Shown here: piece after piece, positions 25,996 to 34,755 of the stretch
How positions within the stretch are numbered: position 1 is the stretch's first letter
How the letters are laid out: every line of letters begins with the position of its first letter
Source: DASWJS01 sp036397035
GTDB taxonomy: Bacteria > Actinomycetota > AC-67
Direction of reading: 5' to 3'
Length of the DNA: 64,000 nucleotides
Assembly (NCBI GenBank): GCA_036397035.1
Contig: DASWJS010000010.1
Coordinates: 62,001 to 126,000, forward strand
The notes under the pieces: generated by a model
Told to the model about the DNA's origin: nothing
The model's input: the letters and a program-made list of their open reading frames with translations, nothing else
Databases searched by the model: none
Position numbers and translations under genes: made by a program

Positions 25996-26904
25996 ATGAC
26001 GGACGCCATCGCGACGGCAGGCCTCACGAAGCGCTGGGGCAAAGCGTACGGAATCAAGGACCTCACGCTCGAGGTCCCGGTCGGGTCTGTCTTCGGCTTC
26101 CTGGGAGCAAACGGCGCGGGCAAGACGACGACCATCCGGATGCTGCTGGGCCTTACCAAGCCCACGGCCGGGCGCTGCTGGATCCTGGGCAAAGAAGTGC
26201 CGGGGGGTCGCCAATCGGTGTCCAGGCAGATCGGGGCCTCGCTCGAGAACCCGGGCTTTTATCCGGGCATGTCCGCGTACGACAACCTGCGCGTGCTTGC
26301 GTGGACCGCGAGGGACTACGAAGCAGCTAGCCGGATCGACGATCTACTCCTTCTCTTGGGATTGGCGAAGCGAGCCGCTGACAAGGTCGGGACGTTCTCC
26401 TTCGGGATGCGCCAACGCCTCGCCCTGGCGGCGGCGTTGCTCCATGATCCGAAAGTGCTCATCCTCGACGAGCCTGCGAAGGGCCTCGATCCGGAGGGCG
26501 TGCATGACGTTCGGCGCGTGATCGAGGAGCGCAAGGCCGAAGGGACAACGGTCTTCCTGTCGAGTCACCTCTTGTCCGAGATCGAGCGAGTGTGCGACGC
26601 CGTCGCCGTTGTCCATCGGGGTGCCGTCATCGCGCAAGGTTCTCTGAGCGCGCTTCAGGGAGAAGGCGAGGTGGTCGTGGTCGTGGACGATTCGGAGGCG
26701 GCGACTTCTTTCCTCCAAGCCCGCAGCTGGAGCGTGCGTCGCGACAACCTGGCACTGAGAGTTGGGGGCGCAACCGCGCGCGAAGTCGCCGCTGCGCTTG
26801 CCGCCCAGGGAATCGTTCCCCATGAGCTGAGGACGGAGGCGCGCCGACTGGAGGACGTCTTCCTCGAACTGACCCGCGACGAGCCTGACTCTCGGGAGCC
26901 CTGA
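25996..26904 (+). CDS. ABC transporter ATP-binding protein (ABC-2/BcrA type)
   Basis: A 302-residue ATPase. Walker A GANGAGKTTT is near 36-45, signature FSFGMRQRLALA near 135 (a variant of LSGGQ), Walker B VLILDEPAKGLDP near 155 and the H-loop SSHLLSEIERV near 187. The C-terminal extension (VVVVDDSEAATSFLQARSW) is typical of BcrA/CcmA-type exporters. The permease gene follows after 1 nt. Role could be antibiotic or peptide export or immunity; nothing in the sequence fixes the substrate. Confidence 0.88.
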   Translation: MTDAIATAGLTKRWGKAYGIKDLTLEVPVGSVFGFLGANGAGKTTTIRMLLGLTKPTAGRCWILGKEVPGGRQSVSRQIGASLENPGFYPGMSAYDNLRVLAWTARDYEAASRIDDLLLLLGLAKRAADKVGTFSFGMRQRLALAAALLHDPKVLILDEPAKGLDPEGVHDVRRVIEERKAEGTTVFLSSHLLSEIERVCDAVAVVHRGAVIAQGSLSALQGEGEVVVVVDDSEAATSFLQARSWSVRRDNLALRVGGATAREVAAALAAQGIVPHELRTEARRLEDVFLELTRDEPDSREP

Positions 26905-26905
26905 C

Positions 26906-27913
26906 GTGCTCGCGATGATCCGGGCAGACCTTCACCGCGCGTGGAGCCGCCGCGCAGTTCGCGGCGCAATTCCCATCACGATCGTCCTGCTTTCGATCAT
27001 GTCGTGGAGCGATCACTCGGATCTCAAGGCAATCAGGAGCAAGATCAACGAGGCGACGCAACCGATTGACTTCGGTGAGATCGAGCAACAGAAAGGACCG
27101 TTTGCCTCACATCCCCCCACCCCTGAAGAGAAGAGGACAATCCGTCTGGACCGCCTGAACGCGCTTGAGTCGCTGCCCCCTGTCGAAGCGAGGATGAGGA
27201 GGGCATTGTCGCCCGCCTCCTCACATATCGCTACCCTCGGCTTCTTCGGGTCCATTCCTGGGATCGCCCTTGCGATCCTGTTGGCATCGACGATCTTCGG
27301 CGCAGAGTTCCAATGGGACTACGTCGCCACGCTCGCCCTCCACGAGCCCGATCGAAAGCGATTGCTCGTGGCGAAGTTCCTCAGTCTGTGGTTGATTGCC
27401 TTGGCCGGGATCGCGCTCGCCCTGATGCTCTCGTACGCAGTACATCTGGTTGTGTCCTTGATTGCGTTGGGTGAAGCCTTGGGGGGATTCCCGTCCGCGC
27501 GGAGCTTAGGCGCCGGCATGATTCGCGCCTCGATCCCGGCGCTCTGCTACTCGACGTTCGCGGTCGCCGGCGTGGTGCTCACACGCTCGACGCTCGGTGG
27601 CGTGCTCGTCCCCGGGGGATTCATCCTCGCCGACGGGCTCGTGACGCGGATCGAGGGGTTCATCGACTGGCGCGGCATCTTCCCCGTCCATCACACCGCC
27701 TGGATCCTTCCGAGAGTCGATCCTTCTTTGCAGTTCGTTCCCCCTCTGTGGTTCCCCCGAATCGAGACCGTGCTGGCCGATCGCGGCGGCGTGCAGGTCT
27801 ACGAAGCGCTCGCCCCGGTCGAGCCTGTGGTATCGGCGCTCGTTCTGCTGGGGTGGCTCGCCCTCGGGGTCGTCATCGCCCTCCTTGGCTTCCGGCGAGA
27901 CATCCCCTCCTGA
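26906..27913 (+). CDS. ABC-2-type transporter permease
   Basis: A 335-residue membrane partner of the preceding ATPase, from a GTG start 1 nt after it. The first helix (AIPITIVLLSIMSW) is followed by a long extracytoplasmic charged loop (residues 35-105), then five helices: IPGIALAILLASTIFGAEF, FLSLWLIALAGIALALMLSYAV and three more to the end. GAEFQWDYVATLALHEPDRKRLLVAKF is the characteristic EF-W-T loop of ABC-2 exporters. It ends 6 nt before the convergent FG-GAP gene. Confidence 0.85.
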   Translation: MLAMIRADLHRAWSRRAVRGAIPITIVLLSIMSWSDHSDLKAIRSKINEATQPIDFGEIEQQKGPFASHPPTPEEKRTIRLDRLNALESLPPVEARMRRALSPASSHIATLGFFGSIPGIALAILLASTIFGAEFQWDYVATLALHEPDRKRLLVAKFLSLWLIALAGIALALMLSYAVHLVVSLIALGEALGGFPSARSLGAGMIRASIPALCYSTFAVAGVVLTRSTLGGVLVPGGFILADGLVTRIEGFIDWRGIFPVHHTAWILPRVDPSLQFVPPLWFPRIETVLADRGGVQVYEALAPVEPVVSALVLLGWLALGVVIALLGFRRDIPS

Positions 27914-27919
27914 TACGCC

Positions 27920-30900
27920 TTAGCCCGCGAGGGACTCGGCGAAGCGTTCGCCGGTCTTGGCGGCGCTGGGGATGCCCGGGGTCTGCTGCGTGAGGTAGAG
28001 CGTCCCGCGCGTGCCCGGCCCGGCCGGCGAGCCGAACAGCAAGTCGAGCGCGCCGGCGCGCACCACAGGCCCGGTGGACTTCGGGGCGCCCGCCGCGAGG
28101 TCGCCGAAGCCGTCGCCGTTCAGGTCGCACACCGCGACGCCCAGGCCGAAGAGGTCGCCTGCCTCGACCACGCCGAGAACGCCCCGCACGTCCTGGTGCC
28201 ACAGCCCTGCCCCCGCCGCGCTCGGCATCGGGGACGCGCCGAAGACGAGGTTGATCGCGCCCCCGCGCGCCCCGCCGACCTCGTCCCTGGGCGCCGCGAT
28301 CGCGAGGTCGGCGAACCCGTCGCCGTCGAGGTCGCCCATCGCGAGCGACTCGCCGAAGCGGTCCCGTTCGCCGAGTGACCCCGCCATGCCCGGCGCGTCG
28401 CGGCGCCAGAGCTGGTCGCGACGGCTCAAACCGCCGCCGGACCCGAACACCACGCCCACCGCGCCTGCGTCGACTTTCCCCGCCACGTCCTCGCGGCCGA
28501 CGCCGATGGCGAGGTCGGCGAACCCGTCCCCGTCCTGGTCGCCCGCGGCGAGCGCGTCGCCGAAGCGGTCGCCCGGCTCGTTCGATCCCTTGATGCCGGT
28601 GGATCCTTGGTGCAGGAAGGCGTCGCCCCCGGTCCGGAGCCCGACGCCGGACTTGCCGAGCAGCAGCGCCACCGCGCCCGCGTCCCTCTTGCCGCCGACG
28701 TCTTCCTTCGGGATCCCGATCGCCACGTCGTCGGCGCCGCCGGGAGCATTGAAGCCGGCCGCCGCGAGCGCGTCGCCGAAGTTGTCGCCGCGCTCGGCTC
28801 GATCCAGCACGCCCGCGGTGTTCTGCGTGAAAAACTGTCCGTTCCTGGTCTTGATGCCGCTCCCGCCGCCGAAGAAGACGTGGATCGCGCCCTTGCCGTT
28901 GTTCTCTCCGGGCGCGCCGACCGCGAGGTCGTCCCGGCCGTCGGCGTCGAAGTCGCCCGCGGCGAGCGCCCAGCCGAAGCGATCGTTCGGCTCGAGCACG
29001 TTCGCAACGCCGAACGAGCCCTGGTGCACGACCTTCGCCGTGCCCCCGGCGAGGCCGCCGGCCCCGCCGCTCAGGATCACCTGCACCTGGCCGGCGTTCT
29101 TCTTCCCCTGAAGGTCCTCGTGCGGGCTGCCGACGGCGAGATCGTCGAACCCGTCGCCGTTGAAGTCCCCGACGGCGATCGCGTGACCGAAGCGGTCTCC
29201 TGCCTCCGCGGGTCCCTGCACGCCGCCGGCGCCCTGACGGAACAGGTCGTTGCCCGACGCGCCCGGCCCGCCGTCGGCCCCGTACAGGACGTTGACGGCT
29301 CCGCGCCTCTCGCCGCTCACGATGTCGAGCGGCACGCCGACGGCCAGGTCGCCGTAGCCGTCACCGTCGAAATCGGCGAAGGTCTGCGCGCGCGCGCCGA
29401 GCGAGAAGTCCTCGCCCGTGATCGTCTCGGCGACGACCGGCACCGATTCGTGCGTGACCGCCGTCCGGCCGAGCGCCGTCGCGGTCACGTCGTAGGCCCC
29501 CGGCGGGATGAGATCGAAGGAGTAGTCGCCGAGCGCGTCCGTCCGCGCCTCGAAGGGCCCCGCGACGACGCGCGCGCCTTCGATCGGGTCGCCCGAGCCT
29601 TGCGCGGTCACCGTCCCGGACAGGGTCCCGCCGCACTCGGGGAAATGGAACGGGCTGATGCGCGTTCGCCATCCCGTGGCCGAGTTCGCCACGTAGTACT
29701 CGTTGACGTACCAGAACGTGCAGTCGTCGGCAGGGTCGATCGACATCGCCGAGTAGTCGCCCCATCGATTCGAGGACGAGGTCTGCGATCCCGTCCCCGC
29801 GTGCAGCACCAGCTCGCCCTGCGGCATCTCGCCGGCGGGATCGCCCGCGAGCCGCCCGGTCGCGCGGATGCTCGGGTTGTCGACGTTGCTTGAATGGGAG
29901 TAGCCGAGCGCCACGCCGCCCGAACCGTCCATCGCGATGCTGCCCATCCATCGGTGTTCGGTGTTCGCGGCCGGGCCGTCGTACTCGCCCGACTGGAACA
30001 GCGACGGCGCGCCGCCGGGGTCACGGATCTCGTACCAGCGAACGCCCGCCCGGTTACCCCCAAGGTCGACCGTGTGGTTCACGACCATCGACTCGTGCGT
30101 CCCGAAGTTGCGATAGGCGAGCCGCCACATCGCTCGATCCGACAATGCGTCGAGCTTCACGCCCGTCCCCTTTTGCGGGATGCAATCGAACGCGAAGTTG
30201 CACAGGTTGGAGTCCGACGTCGCGCCTTCGGCGACGAGGTCGATGGTTCCCTCGTCGTCCAGGCTCGAGGCGACCGGGTCGTTCCAGTCGACGTCCAGCG
30301 AGAGCACGCGCAGCGCATCGTCGATCGGCGGGCTGTACAGCTCGCCCATGTAGATCTGCAGGAAGTAGGGGTGCGCGGAAGCCGGCGGGAGCGTCGCTCC
30401 GTCGAGGTCGGCGGGCATCGTCGTGAACAGCGACGGATCGGCGGCGCCCAGGTCGAGGTAGACGAACTGAGCGCCCGGATCGCCGATCAGCATTCGTTCG
30501 CGCTCGAACGCGCCGACCGCGACGCCGACGAACTGGAAGTCGGAGTCTCGATAGAGGTTGACCGAGTAGGTGTAGGCGTTCGGCCAGACGCCGAACTTCG
30601 GGTAGTCGTTCAGCCGGTTCTGGCTCGTGACGAAGTCGTAGAGGTAGTAGGAGCCAGTCGCATCGGACGAGGTCGAGACTGCGACGCATTGATGAAACGG
30701 ACCCGCGGGCTCTTGGAAGGGCCCGACGAAGTCGAATGCGAACTGGCTCAGGAACCAGCGGTCGGCGAGCTGGTCGTAGAGCACGATCGGGTCTCCGTTC
30801 CCCGAGTTGGCGCACTTCCCGCCGAGCGCGGACCAGATCTCGTCCAGCTCGAGCGGCGGGTCGGCCGGGTTCGCGGGCAGGACGCGCGTGCCGCCCTTCG

Positions 30901-31264
30901 CGTACACGGCCATCGAGAGGTTCACCATCTCGACGTAGTGATCCGGCCCGACGTCGCCGACCGAGTCGGGCGGGATCGCCGAGGCGGTCTGCTCGGCGTT
31001 GAAGATCCCGTCGAAGGACGCCCCGGTCACCGGCGCGGCGGCGACGTCCGGCTCGCCGGGCGACTCCGGGGACGCCGGGCGCAGCGACCGCAGGGGCGGA
31101 GACACCGCGAACCGCCTGGGCGGGCCCGACTCGTCGACGTCCGCCTGCGAGGCGTCGCCGATCGGGCCGAGCGGACCGGAGCGCTTCGCCGCGTGCGCCG
31201 CGGGCGCCACGACGAACCCGAGCACCACCAGCGCGAGGGCGCACGCGCCCGCCGGCCTCCTCAC
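27920..31264 (-). CDS. Exported FG-GAP (integrin-like propeller) repeat surface protein
   Basis: A 1114-residue protein. The start chosen is the GTG overlapping the recR stop (GTGA); a frame open further upstream lies in recR. Signal peptide RPAGACALALVVLGFVVAPAAHA. Residues about 60-560 form an unassigned domain with many aromatic residues (GDVGPDHYVEMVNLS, NRWGDYSAMSIDP), also seen in large exported proteins. Residues about 570-650 are a carboxypeptidase-regulatory-like fold (SGTVTAQGSGDPIEGARV). From about 665 to the end there are seven FG-GAP repeats (FADFDGDGYGDLAVGVP and equivalents, each with Asp-rich calcium loops DGDGxxD), giving a seven-bladed propeller. Probably adhesion or surface binding. 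No sorting signal is visible at the C-terminus. Confidence 0.85.
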   Translation of the reverse strand: MRRPAGACALALVVLGFVVAPAAHAAKRSGPLGPIGDASQADVDESGPPRRFAVSPPLRSLRPASPESPGEPDVAAAPVTGASFDGIFNAEQTASAIPPDSVGDVGPDHYVEMVNLSMAVYAKGGTRVLPANPADPPLELDEIWSALGGKCANSGNGDPIVLYDQLADRWFLSQFAFDFVGPFQEPAGPFHQCVAVSTSSDATGSYYLYDFVTSQNRLNDYPKFGVWPNAYTYSVNLYRDSDFQFVGVAVGAFERERMLIGDPGAQFVYLDLGAADPSLFTTMPADLDGATLPPASAHPYFLQIYMGELYSPPIDDALRVLSLDVDWNDPVASSLDDEGTIDLVAEGATSDSNLCNFAFDCIPQKGTGVKLDALSDRAMWRLAYRNFGTHESMVVNHTVDLGGNRAGVRWYEIRDPGGAPSLFQSGEYDGPAANTEHRWMGSIAMDGSGGVALGYSHSSNVDNPSIRATGRLAGDPAGEMPQGELVLHAGTGSQTSSSNRWGDYSAMSIDPADDCTFWYVNEYYVANSATGWRTRISPFHFPECGGTLSGTVTAQGSGDPIEGARVVAGPFEARTDALGDYSFDLIPPGAYDVTATALGRTAVTHESVPVVAETITGEDFSLGARAQTFADFDGDGYGDLAVGVPLDIVSGERRGAVNVLYGADGGPGASGNDLFRQGAGGVQGPAEAGDRFGHAIAVGDFNGDGFDDLAVGSPHEDLQGKKNAGQVQVILSGGAGGLAGGTAKVVHQGSFGVANVLEPNDRFGWALAAGDFDADGRDDLAVGAPGENNGKGAIHVFFGGGSGIKTRNGQFFTQNTAGVLDRAERGDNFGDALAAAGFNAPGGADDVAIGIPKEDVGGKRDAGAVALLLGKSGVGLRTGGDAFLHQGSTGIKGSNEPGDRFGDALAAGDQDGDGFADLAIGVGREDVAGKVDAGAVGVVFGSGGGLSRRDQLWRRDAPGMAGSLGERDRFGESLAMGDLDGDGFADLAIAAPRDEVGGARGGAINLVFGASPMPSAAGAGLWHQDVRGVLGVVEAGDLFGLGVAVCDLNGDGFGDLAAGAPKSTGPVVRAGALDLLFGSPAGPGTRGTLYLTQQTPGIPSAAKTGERFAESLAG

Positions 31265-31854
31265 AGCTCGCGCCGCCCTTCCAGCGCGCGCCCGAGCGTC
31301 ACCTCGTCGGCGTACTCCAGATCGCCCCCGACCGGCAGGCCGCTCGCGATCCGCGTCGCGCGCACGTCCAGCGGCTTGATCAAGCGGGCGAGGTAGACGG
31401 CCGTCGCCTCCCCCTCCACGGTCGGGTTCGTGCACACGATCACTTCCTTGACGTCGTGCGCGCCGATCCGCTGCACCAGCTCGCGAATCCGAAGGTCGTC
31501 CGGACCGATCCCGTCGATCGGCGAGATGTGCCCGCCGAGCACGTGGTAGCGCCCGCGGAACTCCTGCGTGCGCTCGACCGCGATGATGTCGCCGGGCTCC
31601 TCGACGACGCAGATGATCGACGAGTCGCGCCGGGGATCGCGGCAGAACCCGCACTCCTCGCCCTCGGAGACGTTGAAGCACGTGCGGCAGATCGCCACCT
31701 TCTCCTTGGCCGCGATGATCGCGTCGGCCAGCCCGTGCGCGTCCTCCGCGGGCGCCTTCAGCAGGTAGAAAGCGAGCCGCTGCGCGGTCTTGCTGCCGAT
31801 GCCCGGCAGGCGCCGGAGCGCGTCGATCAGGTCCTGGACCGGCCCTTCGAACAT
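31261..31854 (-). CDS. recR: Recombination protein RecR
   Basis: A 197-residue protein acting with RecF and RecO to load RecA at gaps. Helix-hairpin-helix near the N-terminus (LRRLPGIGSKTAQRLAFYLL), the zinc finger CRTC...CGFC at about 57-72 and the Toprim domain (IICVVEEPGDIIAVERT) are all intact. It lies 4 nt after dnaX. The usual intervening gene ybaB/ebfC is absent. Confidence 0.97.
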   Translation of the reverse strand: MFEGPVQDLIDALRRLPGIGSKTAQRLAFYLLKAPAEDAHGLADAIIAAKEKVAICRTCFNVSEGEECGFCRDPRRDSSIICVVEEPGDIIAVERTQEFRGRYHVLGGHISPIDGIGPDDLRIRELVQRIGAHDVKEVIVCTNPTVEGEATAVYLARLIKPLDVRATRIASGLPVGGDLEYADEVTLGRALEGRREL

Positions 31855-31858
31855 CGGG

Positions 31859-33553
31859 TCAGGATTCCTCGACGACGTCGTCGCCGAAGCCCGCGCGCAC
31901 GATCTCCAGCGGGTCGCTCGAACCCTCCGCCGCCTCGGCCTCGGCGGCCTCCTCGTCCCTCGCGCGAGCCTCCGCGCGGATCGCGAGCCGCACGCCGAGC
32001 ACCTCCTGAATCGACTCCGTCAGGGCCTTGGCGAACTTCGGCTCCTTGAGCCGCTCGGCGTGGATCGGGTAGCGCGTCTCCAGACTCAGCACCCCCGCCT
32101 CGAGCCTCCCGATGCGCACGTCGGCAAGAAGCGCGTGCAGCGCTTTGCTCTTCGAGCGCACGGCTTCCAGGACCAGCGTCCAGTTCTGCTGAAGCTTGCC
32201 CGCGTCGACCGAGCCCACCGTCGCTGCGGACTCCGCAGCCGCCGGCTCCGCAGCCGCCGGCTCCGCAGCCTTCGCCGGCGCGGGCTTCTCCTTCGGCGCA
32301 CCCTTCTTCTTGGCCGCAGGCTTGGGCGCAGTCTTGGCCACGGCCGCGGGCTCTGCTGCTTCCGCCGCGGGCCGGGCCGCCGGTTCGGGGGTAGTCGCGA
32401 CCGGCGAGCCCGCCTCGAAGACGCGCTCCAGCCGCTCGATGCGTGCGATCGCGGCGGTCGCAGAGTCGTCCACCTCCGGCACCGTCGCGCGCACGACCGC
32501 AAGCTCCACCGCGAGCCGCGGCGAGGTTTGCTCGCGCATGTCGGCCAGCGCGTCGGCGAAAAGCCGGATCAGGTGCACCAGGCGCGCCGCGGTGAAGACG
32601 TCGGCCTGCGAGGCGTAGCGCGCGCGCGTCTCCTCGGTGACGTCGAGCAGCTCGTCGGCGTCCGGCACGCTCTTGGCGAGCAACAGGGCGCGCGCGTGCT
32701 CCAGGACGCCGCGCGCGAAGACGCGCAGGTCGGTCCCGGCGTCGACCAGCCCGGCGACGATCCGGACGGCGGCGCCCGTGTCGCCCGCGGCGCACGCCTC
32801 GACGAAGGAGAACATCGTGTCGCCGGTGCTCGCGCCCACCAGGCGAGCCGCGTCCGCGGTGGTGATCGAGCCCGTCGCCGCAAGCTGGTCGAGCGTCGAG
32901 AGCGCGTCGCGCACGCCGCCCTCGGCGCTGCGCGCGATCAGGTGGAGCGCTCCCTCCTCGACCTCGATGCCCTCCTGCTCGCAGACGACGGACAGGTGGT
33001 CGGCGATGGCGGCCTGGGACACGCGGCGGAAGTCGAACCGCTGGCAGCGCGAGACGATCGTCGGCAGGACCTTGTGCGGCTCGGTCGTGGCGAAGACGAA
33101 CACGATGTGACCGGGCGGCTCCTCGACCGTCTTGAGGAACGCGTTCCAGCCCGCGGTCGAGACCATGTGCGCCTCGTCCACGATGTAGACCTTCTTGTTG
33201 GAGGACGCCGGGGCGAGCACCGCGTTCTCGCGCAGCTCGCGCACGTCGTCGACGCCCCCGTGCGAGGCCGCGTCGATCTCGATCACGTCCAGCGAGTGCC
33301 CGGCCGCGATCGCGGCGCACGAGTCGCAGGTCCCGCAGGGCGTCGACGTCGGGCCCTTTTCGCAGTTCAGCGCCTTGGCCAGCAGACGAGCCGTCGTCGT
33401 CTTGCCCGTGCCGCGCGGCCCGGAGAACATGAAGGCGTGGCCGATGCGGCCCTCACGCAGTTGCGCCTGCAGGGTCGCCGTGACGTGCTGCTGGCCCACG
33501 ACCTCCTCGAAGGTCTGCGGGCGATAGCGGCGGTACAGGGCGACCGAACCCAT
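31859..33553 (-). CDS. dnaX: DNA polymerase III subunits gamma/tau
   Basis: A 564-residue clamp-loader ATPase. The start VALYRRYRPQTFEEVVGQQHV is classical. Walker A GPRGTGKTTTARLLAKALNC at about 46-65, zinc module with Cys in CEKGPTSTPCGTCDSC, DEAHM (Walker B) near 125 and the SRC motif VSRCQRFDFRR near 166 are present. Residues about 365-460 are an Ala/Lys/Pro-rich linker of low complexity, then a tau-like C-terminal domain. The GxxGxGKT and the arginine finger are intact. The SRP RNA gene lies directly upstream. Confidence 0.96.
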   Translation of the reverse strand: MGSVALYRRYRPQTFEEVVGQQHVTATLQAQLREGRIGHAFMFSGPRGTGKTTTARLLAKALNCEKGPTSTPCGTCDSCAAIAAGHSLDVIEIDAASHGGVDDVRELRENAVLAPASSNKKVYIVDEAHMVSTAGWNAFLKTVEEPPGHIVFVFATTEPHKVLPTIVSRCQRFDFRRVSQAAIADHLSVVCEQEGIEVEEGALHLIARSAEGGVRDALSTLDQLAATGSITTADAARLVGASTGDTMFSFVEACAAGDTGAAVRIVAGLVDAGTDLRVFARGVLEHARALLLAKSVPDADELLDVTEETRARYASQADVFTAARLVHLIRLFADALADMREQTSPRLAVELAVVRATVPEVDDSATAAIARIERLERVFEAGSPVATTPEPAARPAAEAAEPAAVAKTAPKPAAKKKGAPKEKPAPAKAAEPAAAEPAAAESAATVGSVDAGKLQQNWTLVLEAVRSKSKALHALLADVRIGRLEAGVLSLETRYPIHAERLKEPKFAKALTESIQEVLGVRLAIRAEARARDEEAAEAEAAEGSSDPLEIVRAGFGDDVVEES

Positions 33554-33637
33554 GAGGCGCCTATCCTAGCCGCGCCCGCGGACGAGCCTCAGGGCGGTTC
33601 GGCGGTCGCGGGCGGCGGTGCGGCTCCGGGCGCGCAG

Positions 33638-33740
33638 AGGACCCGGTTACCCGCCACGCCCGCCGGATCACCGCTTACGGCTGCTTCCTTCCGGATCTGA
33701 CCGGGTTCACGAGACCGACGTCGTACGGGACCGGGCCCTC
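33638..33740 (-). ncRNA. ffs: Bacterial small signal recognition particle RNA (4.5S)
   Basis: On the minus strand the universally conserved Ffh-binding core reads GGTCAGATCCGGAAGGAAGC, followed by AGC, exactly as in bacterial 4.5S RNAs. Flanking arms GGGCCCGGT (33730-33738) and ACCGGGTCC (33639-33647) pair to close an approximately 100-nt hairpin. The RNA forms the SRP with Ffh for co-translational membrane targeting. Location just upstream of dnaX is common in Gram-positive genomes. Exact ends are estimated from the stem. Confidence 0.92.
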
Positions 33741-33844
33741 AACGCCCAGGTGCGAGACCCGGGACCGGCCAGGATAATCGGTCGGGCGCACGAGCGGCGG
33801 CGGAGGTTCCGCGCCGGCCGCAGAGTGTCCGGACGCGAGCGGCC

Positions 33845-34237
33845 CTAGTTCCGGATGTTGCGGATCGTGACGTCGATAGGCGCGCGCGACAAAGGTCCGT
33901 CCGCCGTGACGATCTCTCCCCGGACCGCAATCGCGGCCGCCACGTACAGCGCGTCATAGGCGGACACGTTGTCGCGCATCGCGAAGGCGGCGGCGAGCAG
34001 CGGGCGATGGGAGAGCCGCGTGATCGGCCAAACCCCGAGGAAATCGATCGCTTCCCGGGCGCGTGCCGCGGAGATGACCCCTTGCAGCGTCTTGCGGCGA
34101 ATGAACGCCAGCACCTCGGCGTCGATCAGCTCGGGCGCCACGAGCGCTTCGTCGCCGAGCGTCTCGAGCGCGTTCACTCCGAGCGGCGTCCGGAAGAGAA
34201 CCTCGGCCGCCGCCGAGGCATCGATCACGAAGGTCAA
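33845..34237 (-). CDS. PIN-domain toxin (VapC-like, second copy)
   Basis: A 130-residue predicted ribonuclease. Acidic residues: D6 in FVIDASAAAEVLF, E41-like in APELIDAEVL, D94 in SAYDALYVAAA and D112 in IVTADGPL. The YDALYVAAA segment is diagnostic of VapC/FitB proteins. Its start overlaps the antitoxin stop by 4 nt. It differs clearly from the VapC at 21,644, so it is an independent module. It lies between the SRP RNA gene and tRNA-Ser(GGA). Confidence 0.88.
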   Translation of the reverse strand: MTFVIDASAAAEVLFRTPLGVNALETLGDEALVAPELIDAEVLAFIRRKTLQGVISAARAREAIDFLGVWPITRLSHRPLLAAAFAMRDNVSAYDALYVAAAIAVRGEIVTADGPLSRAPIDVTIRNIRN

Positions 34238-34518
34238 CCCGTTGCCCGGCCCCGGCGGCGAGCGCCGGGATCGACGACTGCATCGCGTTCCGAGCGAAGC
34301 TCTTCGATGTCACGGGCCGCCAGCCGGCCGAGGTCGACGGCACTGGCCTTGGCCAGGCGACGCGCGAACTCCTCGGGAGTCGGCATGCTGAGATCGCGTT
34401 CGATCAGGGCCAAGAGGTACTCGCTCATGCTTCGCCCTTGCTTCGTCGCACGTCGTCTAACGCGTTCCCGCGTCCCCACCGGAACGCCCCGAATCTGGAT
34501 GTTCGTCGTCTCCACCAT
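34234..34518 (-). CDS. FitA/VapB-like ribbon-helix-helix antitoxin
   Basis: A 94-residue protein with an N-terminal RHH motif (TNIQIRGVPVGTRERVRRRATKQGRSMSEYLLALIERD; key part GRSMSEYLLALIERD) as in FitA/StbC-type antitoxins. The C-terminus is charged and would occupy the toxin cleft. Coupled to the toxin gene by a 4-nt overlap. An inverted repeat lies just upstream. Confidence 0.85.
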   Translation of the reverse strand: MVETTNIQIRGVPVGTRERVRRRATKQGRSMSEYLLALIERDLSMPTPEEFARRLAKASAVDLGRLAARDIEELRSERDAVVDPGARRRGRATG

Positions 34519-34530
34519 GGGGCCAACCTA

Positions 34531-34547
34531 GCATGCACTCTGCATGC
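34531..34547. promoter_or_regulatory. Operator-like palindrome upstream of the second vapB
   Basis: GCATGC and GCATGC (each self-complementary) are separated by 5 nt, forming a symmetric element 13-29 nt before the antitoxin ATG. A related 10-bp palindrome CTGCATGCAG occurs at 34674-34683 on the other side of the tRNA gene. Autoregulation is the likely use. Confidence 0.45.
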
Positions 34548-34557
34548 CGACAACGAG

Positions 34558-34646
34558 CGGAGGCGGGGGGATTTGAACCCCCGACGCGGTTGCCCGCGAA
34601 CCGGTACTCCAAACCGGCGCCATAGGCCGATCTAGGCGACGCCTCC
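34558..34646 (-). tRNA. tRNA-Ser(GGA)
   Basis: Acceptor stem GGAGGCG/CGCCTCC with discriminator G, anticodon stem CCGGT/ACCGG enclosing TTGGAGT (anticodon GGA), a long variable arm (TTCGCGGGCAACCGC region) and T-loop GTTCAAATC. The long variable arm and G73 fix the serine identity. No CCA is encoded. Confidence 0.95.
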
Positions 34647-34755
34647 GCGCGCAAGTCTACCGAGGGCGCGCGTCTGCATGCAGCGTTACGCCGCCTAACG
34701 GCCAGAGAGTGCAGCCTCGCGAACCTCCTCTCGTTGATGGCGAATGTCGCCACGC

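Noticed and set aside
31265..31681. Upstream extension of the FG-GAP protein
   Set aside because: This part is inside recR in another frame; the GTG overlapping the recR stop gives a normal signal peptide.
34690..34740. Possible integron attC site (GCCTAAC-like element)
   Set aside because: A matching GTTRRRY partner with complementary arms was not found at the right distance, and no integrase is present.
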